The notes under the pieces: model-generated
What the model saw: the letters and a program-made list of their open reading frames with translations, nothing else
Database searches by the model: none
What the model was told of the DNA's origin: nothing
Origin: Stichopus chloronotus
Lineage: Eukaryota > Echinodermata > Holothuroidea > Aspidochirotida > Stichopodidae
Assembly (NCBI GenBank): GCA_021234535.1
Contig: SFZH01000008.1
Coordinates: 16,593,358 to 16,657,357, forward strand
Direction: 5' to 3'
Length of the DNA: 64,000 bases
Shown: piece by piece, positions 12,101 to 27,100 of the stretch
Numbering within the stretch: the first letter of the stretch is position 1
Layout of the letters: the number at the start of each line of letters is the position of its first letter
Made by a program: the position numbers and the translations under genes

Positions 12101-15100
12101 AAAAGTATTCCCCACAGAGCTCAACATCCGATAAGAATTGTTCTTTACGAGGCATCGCTTTTAAAGGGAAACGTGCTATTGTATTTAAATTGTACAAAGC
12201 ATATGTGACTGTATGCTTGTCCAGTTTGCAGCCTTTTCCAACCTGAAACACAGTGGGTCACTTCGGTCTAGTATTTAATTAAGTTTTAAGGATAAGAGAG
12301 GAGTTAGGAGACAGAGAGACATGTCCAGTTTGCCAGTAAGTTCAGCAACAAGAAAGAAAGAAAAAGACAATTGCCGTTTTAAGAGAAAGAACAAGGAGTT
12401 GATGATCAGGGTGGCGTAACTTTTGTGCAGCTCGTTGTGTGCTGTCTTTGCTCTAGATGCCCTTAAGGTAAAACTTATCGAAAGGACGTTGGATAGTAAG
12501 TATACTGCAGTTTGCATACAAAAGACAAAACTGTGCTACGCAGTACTTGCCTAGAAGTTGGCCTTGGAGTTAAAAAGAAGCAGAAACAATCCAATATAGG
12601 GTTACTCAGCGCTTCGCTTGCTATCATGACGTAGGGCACAGTAAATGACATGATTTTCCCACTAAATTTATTTTTCTTATCTGAGAACCATAATATCACT
12701 CATTCAATTATCCACTGTTTGCTTTTGTTTTCCCTCCAGCTGGAACAGTCATATAAATCTGAGAATGGCATCGACAGGGAAAGAGAGGAACAGAACAGGA
12801 ATCTGGTGGCCCAGAATGTGGACCTCCGTCGAAAGATCGAGGAGGAACATGCCAGCTACAAGAGGAAGCTCCAGGCATACCAGGATGGCCAGCAGAGACA
12901 GGCACAACTCGTTCAGAAGCTTCAAGCAAAGGTGAAAAGGCTGTTTTAACAGCGGCTCGTATTTTGAAGTGTAATGCAATAACTTCAGTGGGGAAGGGGA
13001 GGATGTGGAAGAGCATAATGGTAGTGTGTCAATAATAAATGCTTTCTTTACAGCGGTAGGCAGTGTACAAGTGACAATAAATTGGGACATTTGTGTGGCT
13101 TATACACTGTTGTTTGCCAGTTTGAAGCCTTTCAGAGAAAGTTGGGAAAACTTACAATAGTATTGATCATCTGTGAACAAGTGATTCTTTTTACAAGGAA
13201 TTTACAACAAAGTACCCTCTAAGGGCACACATATCAAATTTGGATTGGATGATATGCCCTTAAAAACAGGAATGGTCAAGAATGTTTTATGTGACAGCCC
13301 TTCCCACAAATGCTGGTTTGGCTTCTTTGCCAAATCAGGAAAAGATGCAATCTGTTGGTTTTCTAACTGTATATATACTGTATATACAGTACATCATACA
13401 TGTGTACACTCTCTGTAAAATTCATATCATTTTCTGAACATTCTATATCCTTTTCATGATATGAAGGCACAACGGAAAATGTAGGAAAAACGTTGATACA
13501 AAACATTGATATTGGAATCATGTTTGGATCCCTGTTGCAAGTTTCCGTAAATGGGACTATAGGTTGTTTTGACAAGGAAGCAATCAGGACATTAATCAAA
13601 TCTGCTTTTTTTACTTTGAAAGTTGATAGAACACTTCACTGTTTTTCGCACAGGCAACCACCTCACTCAGGTAAATGTGTGTCTGCAGTACTTCGAGTAC
13701 TCAGTGCATATGCAGTAGTAGTGGAATATTTGTCACCTGTGTGTGACCAGACTATCAAAGTTTAAGGCCATGAATACAGGGCTCTGGCTGCATGTCATCA
13801 AAGAGGATCGAAAATTAGTGTCACACAGAGAAATAAATTTTCATTCGACAAAATTTGGTTGCTCTTTTTTCAGGTCTTACAGTACAAGAGAAAGTGTGGA
13901 GAGCTAGAGTCTGAACTGAGAGACAAGTCTTTAGAAACTGACAGAAATTCACTGGCCGTGAGTTGTTAATAAAGTCAATTTTTGTGGATTAATTATAAGA
14001 GAATTAAAGTAGTTAATTTCACTGTAGGATATTTCTTAGGGGCAGACCTCAGGAGTGAGAATTAGAGAAACATGTTTTTCTTTGTCAAAGTTTCTTTAGC
14101 TTAAATTTGTACGGAAGTAAATAGCAAGAGCACTGAAACTTTTGACTATTTTTATTTAAAAACTTACCAGCAAGTGGTTGGACTGATTGTTTGTGACATC
14201 TGGTATAATTTGAATGTAATTTGATTGTGCTTTTCGTCCCACATATTTCATCGTTTGGATCTTCTAGTGTTAGTAGCTCATCTTTCAAGTATCTCTCTTT
14301 ACTAATCGTATAATCTCATTAACTCACATCAAACTGGTATATTTGCCCATCAGTCCATGATTTACCCTACTTTTACTTACCTGTCTCGTCATAACTAATG
14401 CACTTCATTTACTGTGCCAAGAGTAAGTGACAACCTTTTGACAACCTTTCTGGCCTATTCCAGACTAGCCCCCCATTATGCCATGAGTGGCAGAGGTGTC
14501 TGACATCTTCAAAACTACCAGTCTCTTAGTGTCCTACCCAAAAGATCATCTCTACAGTGGACTTTATCACACTCTTTTTGTGTTTCGGAGGTCTTCAAGG
14601 AGGTTGTAGTCAGGAGGAAGATTTTGAATGTTAGGTCTACCTCAAAGTGAGCCATATGTAAACAATTCATCCTGCAATGTTTACAAGTATATGGCAGGAA
14701 GGAAAGTGACTTGAAAACGGAAGTACTCACCCATGAGTTCCTGTGGTCCATAGGACCATATACTGTAGTTTAAATTTGAATGTCCCCTTCAATTGGGGCC
14801 CGGGGGGACACATGCTGAAGGAAAATTTGAACTGAAACCGCCCTCAACTAGCAACTGAGAAAAGTATCAAAATTGTGTGATTTTCCTTCGTGAGGAGATA
14901 CTGTCCAGAAAGTATGTACAGTAGTCTTTGTTTCATCTCCGTTCCATACTTAAACTCATGAAAATGATTCATTGATGAATTTGTAGCATTGTCATGCTCA
15001 AGGCTCAGGTAGGACTTGTGTATAGTCTCTCGTAGATGGATTCAAATAAAATGAGTATCTTTCTTTGAAGAGTTTGTCAATTGATGTACAGGCTGTGTCT

Positions 15101-18100
15101 TTGCTTCCATAGTACTTCTTTAAGATAGGGTTCTTAAGGGTAACAGAACATGTGGATGGTCACAGAAGTTTACTATTTTGCAATATTATCCACTTGGTAA
15201 AAATCCTTTGGAAGGGTCAGCTTGGGTACTTAAGAGTTATGGAAATTGGATGAATTTTAAAATGTGTAAACAAAATTGTGGAAAGGGTGTTTTGTGTGCA
15301 TGGGGGGAGTATGAAAGTGCACAAGTCAAATCTTTAAGATGTATTTGCACCACTTCACTTTAAACTGCCTCGACACTTGTAACTCCAGTTCACTCAATTT
15401 TCCCAATATTGATAATCTTGGAAAACAGTTAACACTGACACCCCCTTTCCTGTATTAAATATGAAAAGTCGTGCAGTATTTACTGTGAAGGTCATGGAAA
15501 ATTTGCTCGAATTTTTGGAGGGAGGAAGGAAGAAGAAGAATCATGCCATGATGTGTGTGGTATTACCAACATGTGTAGTGTTTTACTAAAAGAAGTGGTG
15601 GATAACTTAACAAAGGTCAACCAAATCAAGGAGATAGTGTATAGAGTATGTGATTAATTTTTTTTTGTTTGGAATAAAACCTGATACATACCCCCCTGTA
15701 TTACGTAAACAATTACCTTAACATAAAGTGTTTTCTTTCTGATTTCGAATTGGGAAGTTAATCTTGTGTGGGTGCTCAGGTCACCCGTGAAAGCACTACC
15801 AACAAGTGGTGACCTTGTGATTGGATAATTTTATTCTGCAGCTTCAGTCTCAGACAGGACAGCCTTCAGAGCCAGCTGGAAGATGCAGAGCGTAAGCTGC
15901 AGGACAGAGAGAAGGAACATTCATCAGATTTAGAGAGCGCCCTCATACGTCTGGAGGAAGAACAACAGAGGTGCGCATCTTTTATTTATAACCTTTTATA
16001 TAAATTTTACCTCAGTCAAGAAGAGATTCAGATTCTTTCCAGAATTTGTTCTTCATGTTCTTCCTCGTTCCAAAACGGTAGATCTCACTTTCGGGTCACA
16101 CTGTCAAAGTAAATGAGGTTAACCTTCAACAGCCAACTTTCTGGTTTCCTTCTATATGTGACCTGAAGAACTATGTCCAACCAGAATTCAATCACGTGTG
16201 ACACATTACAAAATGAGGTCTTTGTGGCTTTGTATACAGTAGATGTTGCCACAGTGGCACTTGAAGTGGAAGGAAAAGTTTGGTTAATGATTTCAGTTGC
16301 CATCAATCATCAATTGGGTTATTCTCCTTCTTTGCAAACTTGATCGAAGGATAGGCTTGGAAGTGATGTTTTTTTGTCGGCTAAAAGTAAATAAAGCCGT
16401 AATGCAAAGGAAGGTTTGAATTCATGTGTTATGCCAAGAGATACTTCCTTCAAGATTGATTAGCTTGTGTTAAAAAGTGTAGCAGTGTACCTGTGAGCCT
16501 TCCTGATACTGACATTCCAAGATTAGAAAATTAGATGCTCAGTTGTGCAGAGATCTGTACAGGTAGTCTTTTATACTGTAACTGGAACTTGGCTGACATA
16601 GCTTTTTTTTTTTTGAGATAGTGATGCCTATATATGGTAAGAGGATGGTTAGGACACTCCCCATTTATCTGTCCCCAACAACTGCATTCTCATCTTACCA
16701 TGCATAGAACTGTTGTTGCTTTTACTCCACTCTCCTTCCTGTCATGATACTTCCAGAAACAATTTCCAAAGGTAGTCATCAGGATGTAAGGCAACAAATG
16801 GGTATATTCATGAGTTTGACAAATACGTCAATGGTCTTTTTACCATATGACACTGAAATTTGTATATAATTTTACCTTAACTACTCCAAGTTCACTTCCT
16901 ATTATTGTAGCATGTGTGGAAGATTTTTTAATTTGTTTAGATAAAAAAAATGTAACAGTATGGATTATCCATAAGCCATGAACAAGCATGGATGAACTTT
17001 CAATGTTATCCATTAAAAAGAAGTTGTATTCAAGGTTTTTTTGTCTAATACTTCAACAGGAGCACCAGTCTCGCCCAGGTCAACTCTATGCTCAGGGAGC
17101 AGCTGGACCAAGCCACAGAAGCCAACCAGAAGCTGAACGAAGACGTCCAGAAGCTGACGGAAGACCTGTCCACCACAAAGGAGGAATATGAGGAGAGAGA
17201 AAATGAGTGGCGGGAAGAAGAGAAGGTAAAAGGATTTCTTAGGTGGAGCACTGTAATATGAGAGATCTACATCATTTTGCTAAAAGCGAACTGAAATGAA
17301 ACAAAACCAACAAGAAATGATACTACACTAGACCCCTCGTATGTGACGTCTCAATGATACACTAAAGCGCCCTCCTTGAGGGCAAGCAACGAGACGTGTA
17401 CACGGCATCTTGGGGCGTTTGAATCCGTGCACAAGTAGCCTAGCCATGAATACTGTTCATTTGTTTTATCTTCAGGGAGGGTGCCTTCATTTGTTGTGAT
17501 TTGATGTCAATTCAAGTGTTCTATGAAATGGCTGTATCGTCAAACCTAACTTGAAGGTGAATTTGAAGGTCTTTCAAACATATGTGCTAAAACAAAAGAC
17601 AGACACATAATAAGCAGCAGTAGTAGGTATACAGTGAACATAAATTTCTGTCACGTTTTCTTGTTTTCCTTGTTATAACCCATTAATAACTCCCACCATT
17701 TTTTTTCCCTCCCACCTGTAGTCTTTCAATGACTATTTCAACAATGAGCACAACCGGCTCCTATCACTCTGGAGGAGCGTGGTGGACTTCCGGCGATCTT
17801 ACAGCGAAATGAAGACTGCCACTGAAAGGTATTCAGTATTACTCCTATAGACTTGACAGTTTGCCACAAATATCAGGATTAGACGAATAGGGTTTCAATC
17901 CTCTCTTATACTCTACCAGTGTTCAAAGATCACCACATTCACACTTTAACATTGTCGTGCACTCCTTTCCAGTGTTTTGGTTGGTCAACAGCATTCCAGC
18001 AAATCAAGCAGTAGAAATCAAATATACTACATAGTGGTTTTTTTCCTTGACAGTCAGAACTGAATTTACTTTTCTTAAAGATCCTTCGCATTTGGTATTG

Positions 18101-21100
18101 TTCACCCTTGCGACAACACTGAAGCAGTGTTTGTCTTTGATGTGGTACTCGCTCTCTGGTATTTCACAAACACTACATAATTACGATTTGTAGAACTGAT
18201 GAACTTCCACTGAGGCAACATTAACAAGTGTTTCATTTCGCTTCACCTCCAGGGACCTGGCTCAGATACGTGCAGACATGACCAAGACAGGCCGCAACGT
18301 CCATACGGCGTGTGCCACCGTCGACACCAACCTTCGAGCGTCTGACCCGTCCTACCAGCTGGAGCAAGAAAAGCTGGAGAGGATGCAGCTTCAGACTCAA
18401 TTGAGAGAGAAAGTGAAAGACTTCATAGAGTCGGAGGGAAGATTTAGTGCAGAGAGAGAGGAACTGCAGGGAAGGTAGGCTAATGCAAGGAGGTGCATGA
18501 CATTCTCTCACTGTATTGCAAAGCAGGAGGGAGGTCGCACATTTCATCCTCAGGATTTGTCACCTTTTCCATTCAGGCAGATTGTTATATCGTTCAGTCG
18601 AGGATGCCTGACATGCAATTAATTCCATAATGTTGTAGAACTTTTGGTGTTCAATATATAAGGTTCCCACGGCATGGAAAAAAGTCACAAAATTTCATTT
18701 TCACTTTTCATACCTGAAGGAGTCATTAAAGTTTGTAGGAATGACAGAAGTCATGGAAAAGTCGTGGAATTTAGAACAGACGGCTAATTGTGGCATGTTT
18801 CAAAATGTCTCGTTTTGATGTTGTGCCATTACTAATCAATTAAGTTTTTATATGTTTTTTAGTAATTTGTTCATGAAGTTGCCATTTAAAGGTCATGAAA
18901 TAGTTCAGAAAAATCATGGAATTTTATTTCCCTTAAGGTGCAGGAACCTCACATTTCATTTTGCCCCAAAAAAAGTCTCTGCTTGGCTCAGAATGTCAGG
19001 CCGATTATTTTTTTACACATACTGTTCTACTGGAAAAGCTGTTTCGTGAAGGTTCCTTTCGTTTCTTGGTTCCAGAATTAATGACCTAATGGCTGAAAAT
19101 GAGCAACTTCAAATTGAAGTAGCCGAGAAGGACGCCCAATTGAGAAACTGTGGTCAGCCCTCCAGGGCAGAGTTAAGTAGAACAGAGGCATCGCAGGAAG
19201 GCATGGAGCCGGAGACGCTCCAGGGAATGCGTGAGGAGTGTGAATCCCTCCATGCTGCCCTCAGAGATATCGCCCAGGCAGTGATACAGGATGCAGAAGG
19301 GTCTGTGACAGAGAGTCACCTACCCCTGGAGGAGATGGGCACAGAGACAAGCTTTGCATCTCCGTTTGCCAAGTCTACACCTTTGAGGTAAGTGTTGTGG
19401 CTCTTACAGTGGTTAAATGTTTGAAACCATACTTTTGATAGTCTGTGAGTGCCAAAATTCATGAAAGAAAATTTGTAATTGGAGTACGTTAATGTGAACT
19501 TACTTCAACAGCTATGATCCAACGATTTTAAACTTTTTAAATTATGTTGCAATACTGTTCAAAGGCACTTTCCTGAGTAATAGGCTTTGTCATACGTTAC
19601 CCACTAAATACCTTGAGCAATGGTTCTTTGGAACTGGCAAAAAAAGTTTCCACTCTGGTAGAAGGTATGGTTCAAAAACAAATGAACTTTGTTTCCTGTC
19701 TAAGCTAGTTGGATAAAGTCAAATTGTAAGTAGATAGCTTGAATGAAAGTAATTTTCATGCCAGGACAAGCCATTTTAGATCAAAGAAGTTCACGTGTAT
19801 ATATATGAAGAAGGGCTTCCCCTTTATTTGTGAGCCGTGCACTGAAATTTAAGATTTCAACTACCTTTGGAAATATCACAATATCACATGTAAAAGTTAA
19901 TTGCAATGCTGACTTGTGTTCCTGTCAGCAAACGCTGGAGAAAGAAAAAAAAAGGTTTTGAGGACTGTACTGGTTTGATTTCCTCCTCCTTTGAAGTGTT
20001 AACATGTTTCTGTTGTGTAGTCACACAAGAAAACAACCAAGCAGTTCCAAAGTCATTGATTGATTGCATTCAATTTCTTCAGGGTTTTTGTATAATCTTT
20101 GATGACTTTTCTGTCCCACTCAATAAGTGGGCAAGGGGCCGATCCAAATTCTTGTATGGAACGTTAGAAAACCATGGTCTCTCTCTCTCTTTTTTCTGTT
20201 AGCAAACTTTCTGTATTCCATGCAGGCTTTCCTTGTTATCTTCGTCACTCTCCCTTTTTGCAAAGGTGAAGATGTAATCACACATTAACATACACACAAA
20301 CAAACACACACACACCTGCAAACAAAGTTTCCACCTGCTGTTTATTTTTCGCCTGATTTGTTACGAGCCTATCTTGTAGTCTTCTTTGTGAAGTATTACC
20401 CTTTCGTAGTTGTCAAGAAAACCTCATTTGTGACCCACGATGTCTTTCGATAAATTTCTGATTGAAGCAGGGGTGTTTTATCATCTCAGCAGCCCACCAT
20501 GGCACTAAATCCATAGCTCCATGTCACAGATTGGTGCCAATCACTTGTCCTGTAGATATATTTCTGTCTCTCGTCGTTCCTTTTACAAGTTTGTAACTTT
20601 ATTATTGTGATCATTACTGTAACCATTTCTCCTCCATCCTGCCTCTTAAAACCTGTTTCGTCGTCCACCTCCCTCCTCTTCATACCTTGTCATTTCCAGG
20701 GCCAAATCCCCTTCTCTTTCCCTTTACTCCTCCCGCTCCCTTTACTCAACCCGTTCCCCTTCCCCTCGCAGGTCCGGCTCGCCAACGAGGTCGCCCAGCA
20801 GAATGAAATCACCAGCATTCGCCGACTCGACCTTCTCTGCCGTCCAGGCTGCTCTCCAGAAGAGACAGCTCCAGGTTCAGGTGAGTTTAGTTGAGAATGG
20901 AAGTTAGATTTGAAAACAAAACAACCGTGGAAACTGATAGATGAGCAGCACTTGGCATAAAAGTGTATTTTCCATCAAGAAATTCTCCTTTATTTGTTGT
21001 GAGATTATATCTGTGTTATCATCAAAGTGTTTCAGTGTGAGATTTGATGGGCAGGAATGCCTTGCACCATGATGTCAAATGGGTAAATCAAGATAAAAAG

Positions 21101-24100
21101 TGTTTTGTCATAAGCTTGTTAGAAAATGTAGCAGTCTGACTTGGTCAACCAATCCAAAGAATTTTCCTTATCCAGTTTAGTCTAAAGGCAGTGAGCAGTT
21201 TATGGGTGGGTCGTGAGTGGTTTCATTTCAAAAGGACATACATGGGATATTTTTTTTGCTTTAGTGTAAGGCGCTGGTGTGCACTACCTGAATGCCAAAC
21301 AATTTTATAATGTTTGTGAAATGTTTTAAAAAAAAAAAGGAAAACAAAAATAAGGTTGTGCAAATGATAATAATAATAATAAGTGGCATCATTACTTTAT
21401 GCTAGAACAAGTAAAATACCTGGAAGTCAATGAAATGTGTTGCTTGAGGGATCTAGCATATAAATGGCAGAATGGCAAACTGGAATGCACTCTCAAAAGA
21501 TCCTCCCAGCTTCTGACCATGACACTGGCTTCCCTTCACGTAAACCCTGCCACGGTTCTCTTAACCAGGAGCTGAAAGTTAAGCTCGCCTCCTCCAAAGA
21601 TGAAATAGCGGTCCTGAAGAAGAAGATGGAGGACGCGGAGAACGACAAGAGGCAGCTGGAGAGGGAAACTGATGCCCTAAAGGACAATCTGAACACAGCC
21701 CAGAGGCAGGCAGATGATGCAGCGAGGGACAGAGACAGGATAAGAAATTCATTGGAGACTTCTGGAAGGTATAATTAGGATTTAGGTTTGAAAGTCCACC
21801 GTACTGTCAACAGCATTTAAGCATGGTGACATTAAAAAAAAAAAATTGTCATTCTGTCACTGCTTTGACCTGATGTTTTATCCCAATCAATCAATCAATC
21901 AATCATTCAATCAATCAATCAATCAATAGCACTTGCTATCATGCTATATACACACCAATTGGGTACCACTATGTTGTCAGGTGCTAGGTATACTCAAAGA
22001 CTTTAAAGAACGCAGTGAGCAGTTCATATTGAATTGTTAACTTCTGAATTTTTGTGGCCAGGTCATGCTAGCAAGAAAATGTATATCACATATGGCTGCC
22101 AAAATTTGAGGATGGGTATCTAGAGGGGATTCTTTATCAATATTGAACTGTATGTTAAGTTGTAAAATAGAGTTGAGTTGGATGAAAAGTCTACAAGTAC
22201 ACTCAATGTTAAAATCACCAAGACAAAGTGAGAAGAGTCCTGACCAAAAATCAGTCAGGGAGTTCAGTCCTGTTGGTGTCTTCACACTGGGAAGTATTCA
22301 GTTTGCTGACAAAGAATTGACAGGTAGCAACTATGTTGCTAAAAGAACAAGACATTCCTCAAATTTGTAAGCCAGATTTTTTTTCTCTAAAGTAATTTTT
22401 ACGTAGGTCAAAACAGGTACCAGTAGGTGTAAAATTGTACCAGCATTTCTGTATCACAAAATGTCAATTTCAGGTATGGAGCATTTTGTTTTGTGTAATT
22501 CTGCAGCGAAAAGTCGGCTCTGGAAAATGTGAGGCGGTCTCTGAACGAGCAGATAGAGGCGCTGAACACGGAGAACGAACGCCTGCAGGCTGCCAATGCA
22601 GACCTCCAGCGAGAGCGGGACAACTTGGAGGATGCTCAATTGGACCAAGAAAAAGATATGGAGAGACAGAGAAATGAGATAGCAAGGAGGTAAAACATAT
22701 AAATAATAGACATTTACTAGCTGCAAAGTTGCTTTATTTCCCAAGCATCTTTATCAACCCATCACAATTCTGAAAAATCAGAAGAAAAACGATTTACAAG
22801 AAATTCAAACAAACAAGCAAGTTGGGGAAGAAAGAAGAAATTGAGACTGTGGATTATTATGGTTACGTACTTCCCCCCCCCCCCTCCCCTATACCCATCC
22901 AAAATGAACCAGTTACTAGATTTACAAGCATGCATGTTCAGAGAGGGAGAATGTGTTCAAATGAATGGTACCTGCAGAACTCACAGGAAACTGAACTATT
23001 TCACTTCATTGTTTGATTCGTTTATTGTTTATGTGTGTTGATAATGTGGATGAAGTATCATGTCAGCAGGAACAGTAACTTTCTCGAAGTGAGCTTTGAA
23101 GAAAAAGAAAAAAAAAAATTGGGCAGTGTTACTACCCCTTTGACCTTTGACATCATATCATCATAATAATATTATATCATTAACTCCAACTTTGAACTGT
23201 CTGATAGATTTACATATGTTACCATGAAACGACAGTCTCATGATTGCTATTCCATGCCTCTAAAGATGGAATGATGTCTATTTTTACCAAGGCTTTCCAT
23301 TCTTGATGGACATTATTTTTTTTTTTCATCACAGTCACAAACTCTTGGAGCAGATGGAAGGCAAGAATTCTACCCTGAAGGAAGAACTGGTCACTCTGAA
23401 AGAGGCCCTAAACAAGGCAAACTTGGAGAAGGATGTGCTGGAACAAGAAAAGGCTGAGATAGGTGAGAAACCAGAGATCTGTTGACAAAATTCCTTCCCA
23501 TTTCTTTCCTTGAGTGTATGAGAAGCCAGCCCGTGTGTAACACATGCAATGTCTCCTACTGCACAGTCTCTCAAGGGCGAAAGACAAAGAAATAGTGAAT
23601 TTGCCAGTTTGCTCCATTAGTATGACATCATAAAAAGAGGAAGGCATTACTTCACTGGAATTACCACTTTGACGCATTTACTCCAAGATAACTGGAACCA
23701 ATCAAGCCAAGTGCTTTCTTGCTGCCTGTGATGATCACGTTGGAGTTTGCTTGTGTCAATTGCTTCTTGTTTTCCCGAAGTCATGACACTACTGTGGGCA
23801 TTATGGAAAGTCTCATATCGTAATATCGACATGGAATATTGCACAAGATGCTTAATAGCAGAAGTCTCCAAACCATTCACAAATAAGCTCCATGATCCAT
23901 ATTTCTTACTTTGGATTATTTTTATACCTCATTCTTTGGTAATTTCTCAAGTTTCACATTTCACTTAGAATCAACCCAAAAAAAATTACACTCTCAAATT
24001 TTCTGCCCTCTGAAAGATGAAACCCTGACACGAAGTGAGGCCCAAAAAGCAGAACTGGAAGCAGAGCTTACTAAGATCAACGCTGAGGAAGCAGCCCTCC

Positions 24101-27100
24101 GAGATGCCATCCTCAAGATGCAGGCACTGAACGAGGGTCTGGGGCAAGATAAAATAGACTTGAACAAGGTCATAGCTCAGGTGAGATTCCAGAGATGGAC
24201 TTCAATGGTTAGGTAAATGTTCAATTCAAGAAGTTTGCAAGAAAAATCCTAAGTGCACAATCCATCCATCTCTGCAAACGTTCGCACTGGAATGCATGTT
24301 CAAGCCCTGCTTGCAGTTACCCACAGTTTTAGTTCTAGCTTGTTGTGTTTGCTCTGTCTCTTCTGCAGCTGGAGGACGAGAAAACAGCCATCTTGAAGGA
24401 CAAGAATGACGTAGAAGCAGCAATAGGCCAACCTGCAGGAAGAACTGATGCGGGTCGAGTCAGAGAAGATGGACACCGATGCAGAAAAGATGGGTCTTAA
24501 CCACAGCCTCTCCCAGATGGAAGTCAGTCGAAACCAACTAGAAGATTCACTCATGTCATCCAACAAGGAGAAAGGCGACCTACAGGAAATGGTGTCACAG
24601 GTGAGTTGAAGAGAGTGAATGCAGCTTTGACTCAGCTTTTTCTGATCTCTCACACCAAAGTACAATGAAAAGCATTTGTGAAAAGAAGCCAAAGACTTGT
24701 ATAGGTCATCTCTGACCTTCAGAGGTTTCTGTAGTACATCGACTCGGTTGTGTTGAAGCGCGTCATAAAGAGCGATACAATTTTCAAATGATTTCTTTGA
24801 TTTTCTGTGGAATCTCCAACGTTGAACAAATGTGGGAAATTTTCGATGCCAGCACATACCTACACATGAAATGCATTGCATGGCGATTGAGAAAGTGATG
24901 TTACACTGGACTGAGCTGAAGGTGATGGCCTGACTTTGACACTCTTCTTAATTTCATAGGAATCCGTTAAGGGGGGGTGATTGAGTGGATATCAATAACT
25001 TTGAGAAGATTTTGAAGGGTACAAAGACATGACAGTACTTGTAATTAGCATAACTAGTTGAGTCTCACCTCCAGTAGTAATGAAAACTGTCAATTGTTTT
25101 GAATTGTTTATCCTGAAGTTTTATCCTGACTTGCACTGGATGAGGTCATATGAATTACTACTGATGTGAAAAGTGTCTGGTCATGAATTTTCAGAAATGA
25201 AACTGAATTCTTAATCACTCACTCGTTAATGTTCCTTTGTATGTAACACGTAGGGATCCTCTTAGTTTGACCATTTTGTCGTTCGTATGCCTATTTGTAA
25301 ACTTGACGGGTGTAGGACAATGTAGTGAATTTCATGAAACAAATCCAAGAGCCTCTTTAAATCTTTAAGTAAACTTTTCTGCAAACTGAAAAAAGAAATC
25401 ATTGAAGAGAAGTTCCAATTTCAGTTTTAGCCTCGGAATTCATGCAGCCTACAGCTTATTTTGATCTTTCAATCAATTTCGGTTAATGCCTTTCTCTCTC
25501 ACAGCTGAACAGGCAGAAATCTTCACTGGCCGAAGAACTGCTGCACACACGGAAGGATGTGGAGAAAGTGAAAGATATCGCCGGTAGGATTGCCAAGGAG
25601 AAAGAAGATCTGACGAAAGAGAAGGCAGAACTGGTGGTACAGCTGACGGCAGCAGAGAGAGAGAACAGGGCACAGTCAGAGGTAACACCAGCATATCCAG
25701 TTTTCTCCATGGGACATTTTAGAGAGGGCGGTGTGCTGCTCTTGAATGAAAACTACCTCCGCCTATGATAGCGACCAACCCCCCAAAAATGCCGCCCCCT
25801 GCAAAATCTCTCGGAATGGAAAGAAAGTTAAAAATAAGTTACTCAGTGCTGCCATTCCAAATAAAACTGGAAATTTTCTCTCTGTTTCTCATTTTTAATT
25901 TTCTCTAATTTTCTCATCATTTAGCTTCTCAGTTATCAAAAATTTCTGGAGGTTAGGTTGAACGGCCTCTCTTTAGACCTTTCCCAGGAGATAGCATGCT
26001 GTCGTCCTCTTTTGATGGAAGTCATCGGAGAACACTGCTATCTTTTAAGCCTGGTTGTTGTTATAAATGTCTGAACTGAGTTTGATCAAGTTCACCAGAT
26101 CTCTCTGTCCATTGATTGATGTTGCATACTGTTACTGGAAAATCAACGTCCTCATCCATGAAAACGCTCTTTAGGTCTGGGCGTCATTTGATATCATGAC
26201 TTGATTGGACAAATTCTGTGTCAGAATGCTTTTGAAACAGATTCTTTTTGACTTTCTGAAATGTCTCTTTCTGACTCATATTCATAATGGAGTTTTGTTT
26301 ATATGTGTTTGAAAATTTACAGCAAGAAAAAAAAAAGAAACTGAAAGGAATCATGCAGATCAAAATAGTTTGGGGAAAGCTGCTTGCGCCATGAAATACT
26401 TTTACGCACCTAAAAATTTTATCAGGTGGATCCATCATCCTCTCCTCTCGTCTCTTTCTGACAGATAATCGGTTCTCTGAACGCTGACAAGGACAGCCTT
26501 GAATCGAGTCTGTATGAGCTGCAGCAGACGGCAGCCAAGCTGGAGAACAGGAAAGAGCAACTGGAGGTGGAATTGCAGGAAATTCAGCTGGCCAAGGAGG
26601 GATTAGGAGGTAGCTAAGTAAATTTGAAAGAAAAAAAGAAACCAAACATCTTTGTGAAAAAGATCAACCAACTTCCTTTATCCTTCATAGATTTAGAGCA
26701 CTGATGTGTAATTTGGAAAATGCATATTTTGATGGCAACATAAAGCATTGTACTAGTACTCTTGCTGCCATAAAATGAGTGAAGTAGCAACAGAGTATAT
26801 AACTTGGTTTACTCCTGCCCCATGCTTTTTTCTTTTATGGTGTCACCTTTTACCACAAATGCATTGTCAATAGTCCCTTGCCTGTTTTGGAAGCTTGTGT
26901 TTTATTTGTTCTGTGGATTGAAAAAAATTGTGTGCGATGGAAAGGACTTGAATCCTTAGACCTGAAGAGCAATTATTGGCATTCGAATTATTTCAGACAT
27001 GCAGTTCAAACTATCCATAGAACATACTGCGTAATTGAATTTGTGCTTCTCTGTGGCATCTGAAATGGTTGTTATTTGGGATATGTGATACTAACAAATG

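Noticed and set aside
24411..24426. 16-base GT...AG segment in exon 14 as a micro-intron
   Set aside because: Removing it would restore frame, but it is far below the size animal spliceosomes process; an extra base or internal acceptor is likelier.
24300..24881. 193-codon open frame on the - strand
   Set aside because: It lies opposite rootletin exon 14 and its intron. The + strand frame has matching splice phases and rootletin similarity; the - frame has neither.
26184..26645. 153-codon - strand frame
   Set aside because: Antisense to rootletin exon 16; no splice or family evidence.
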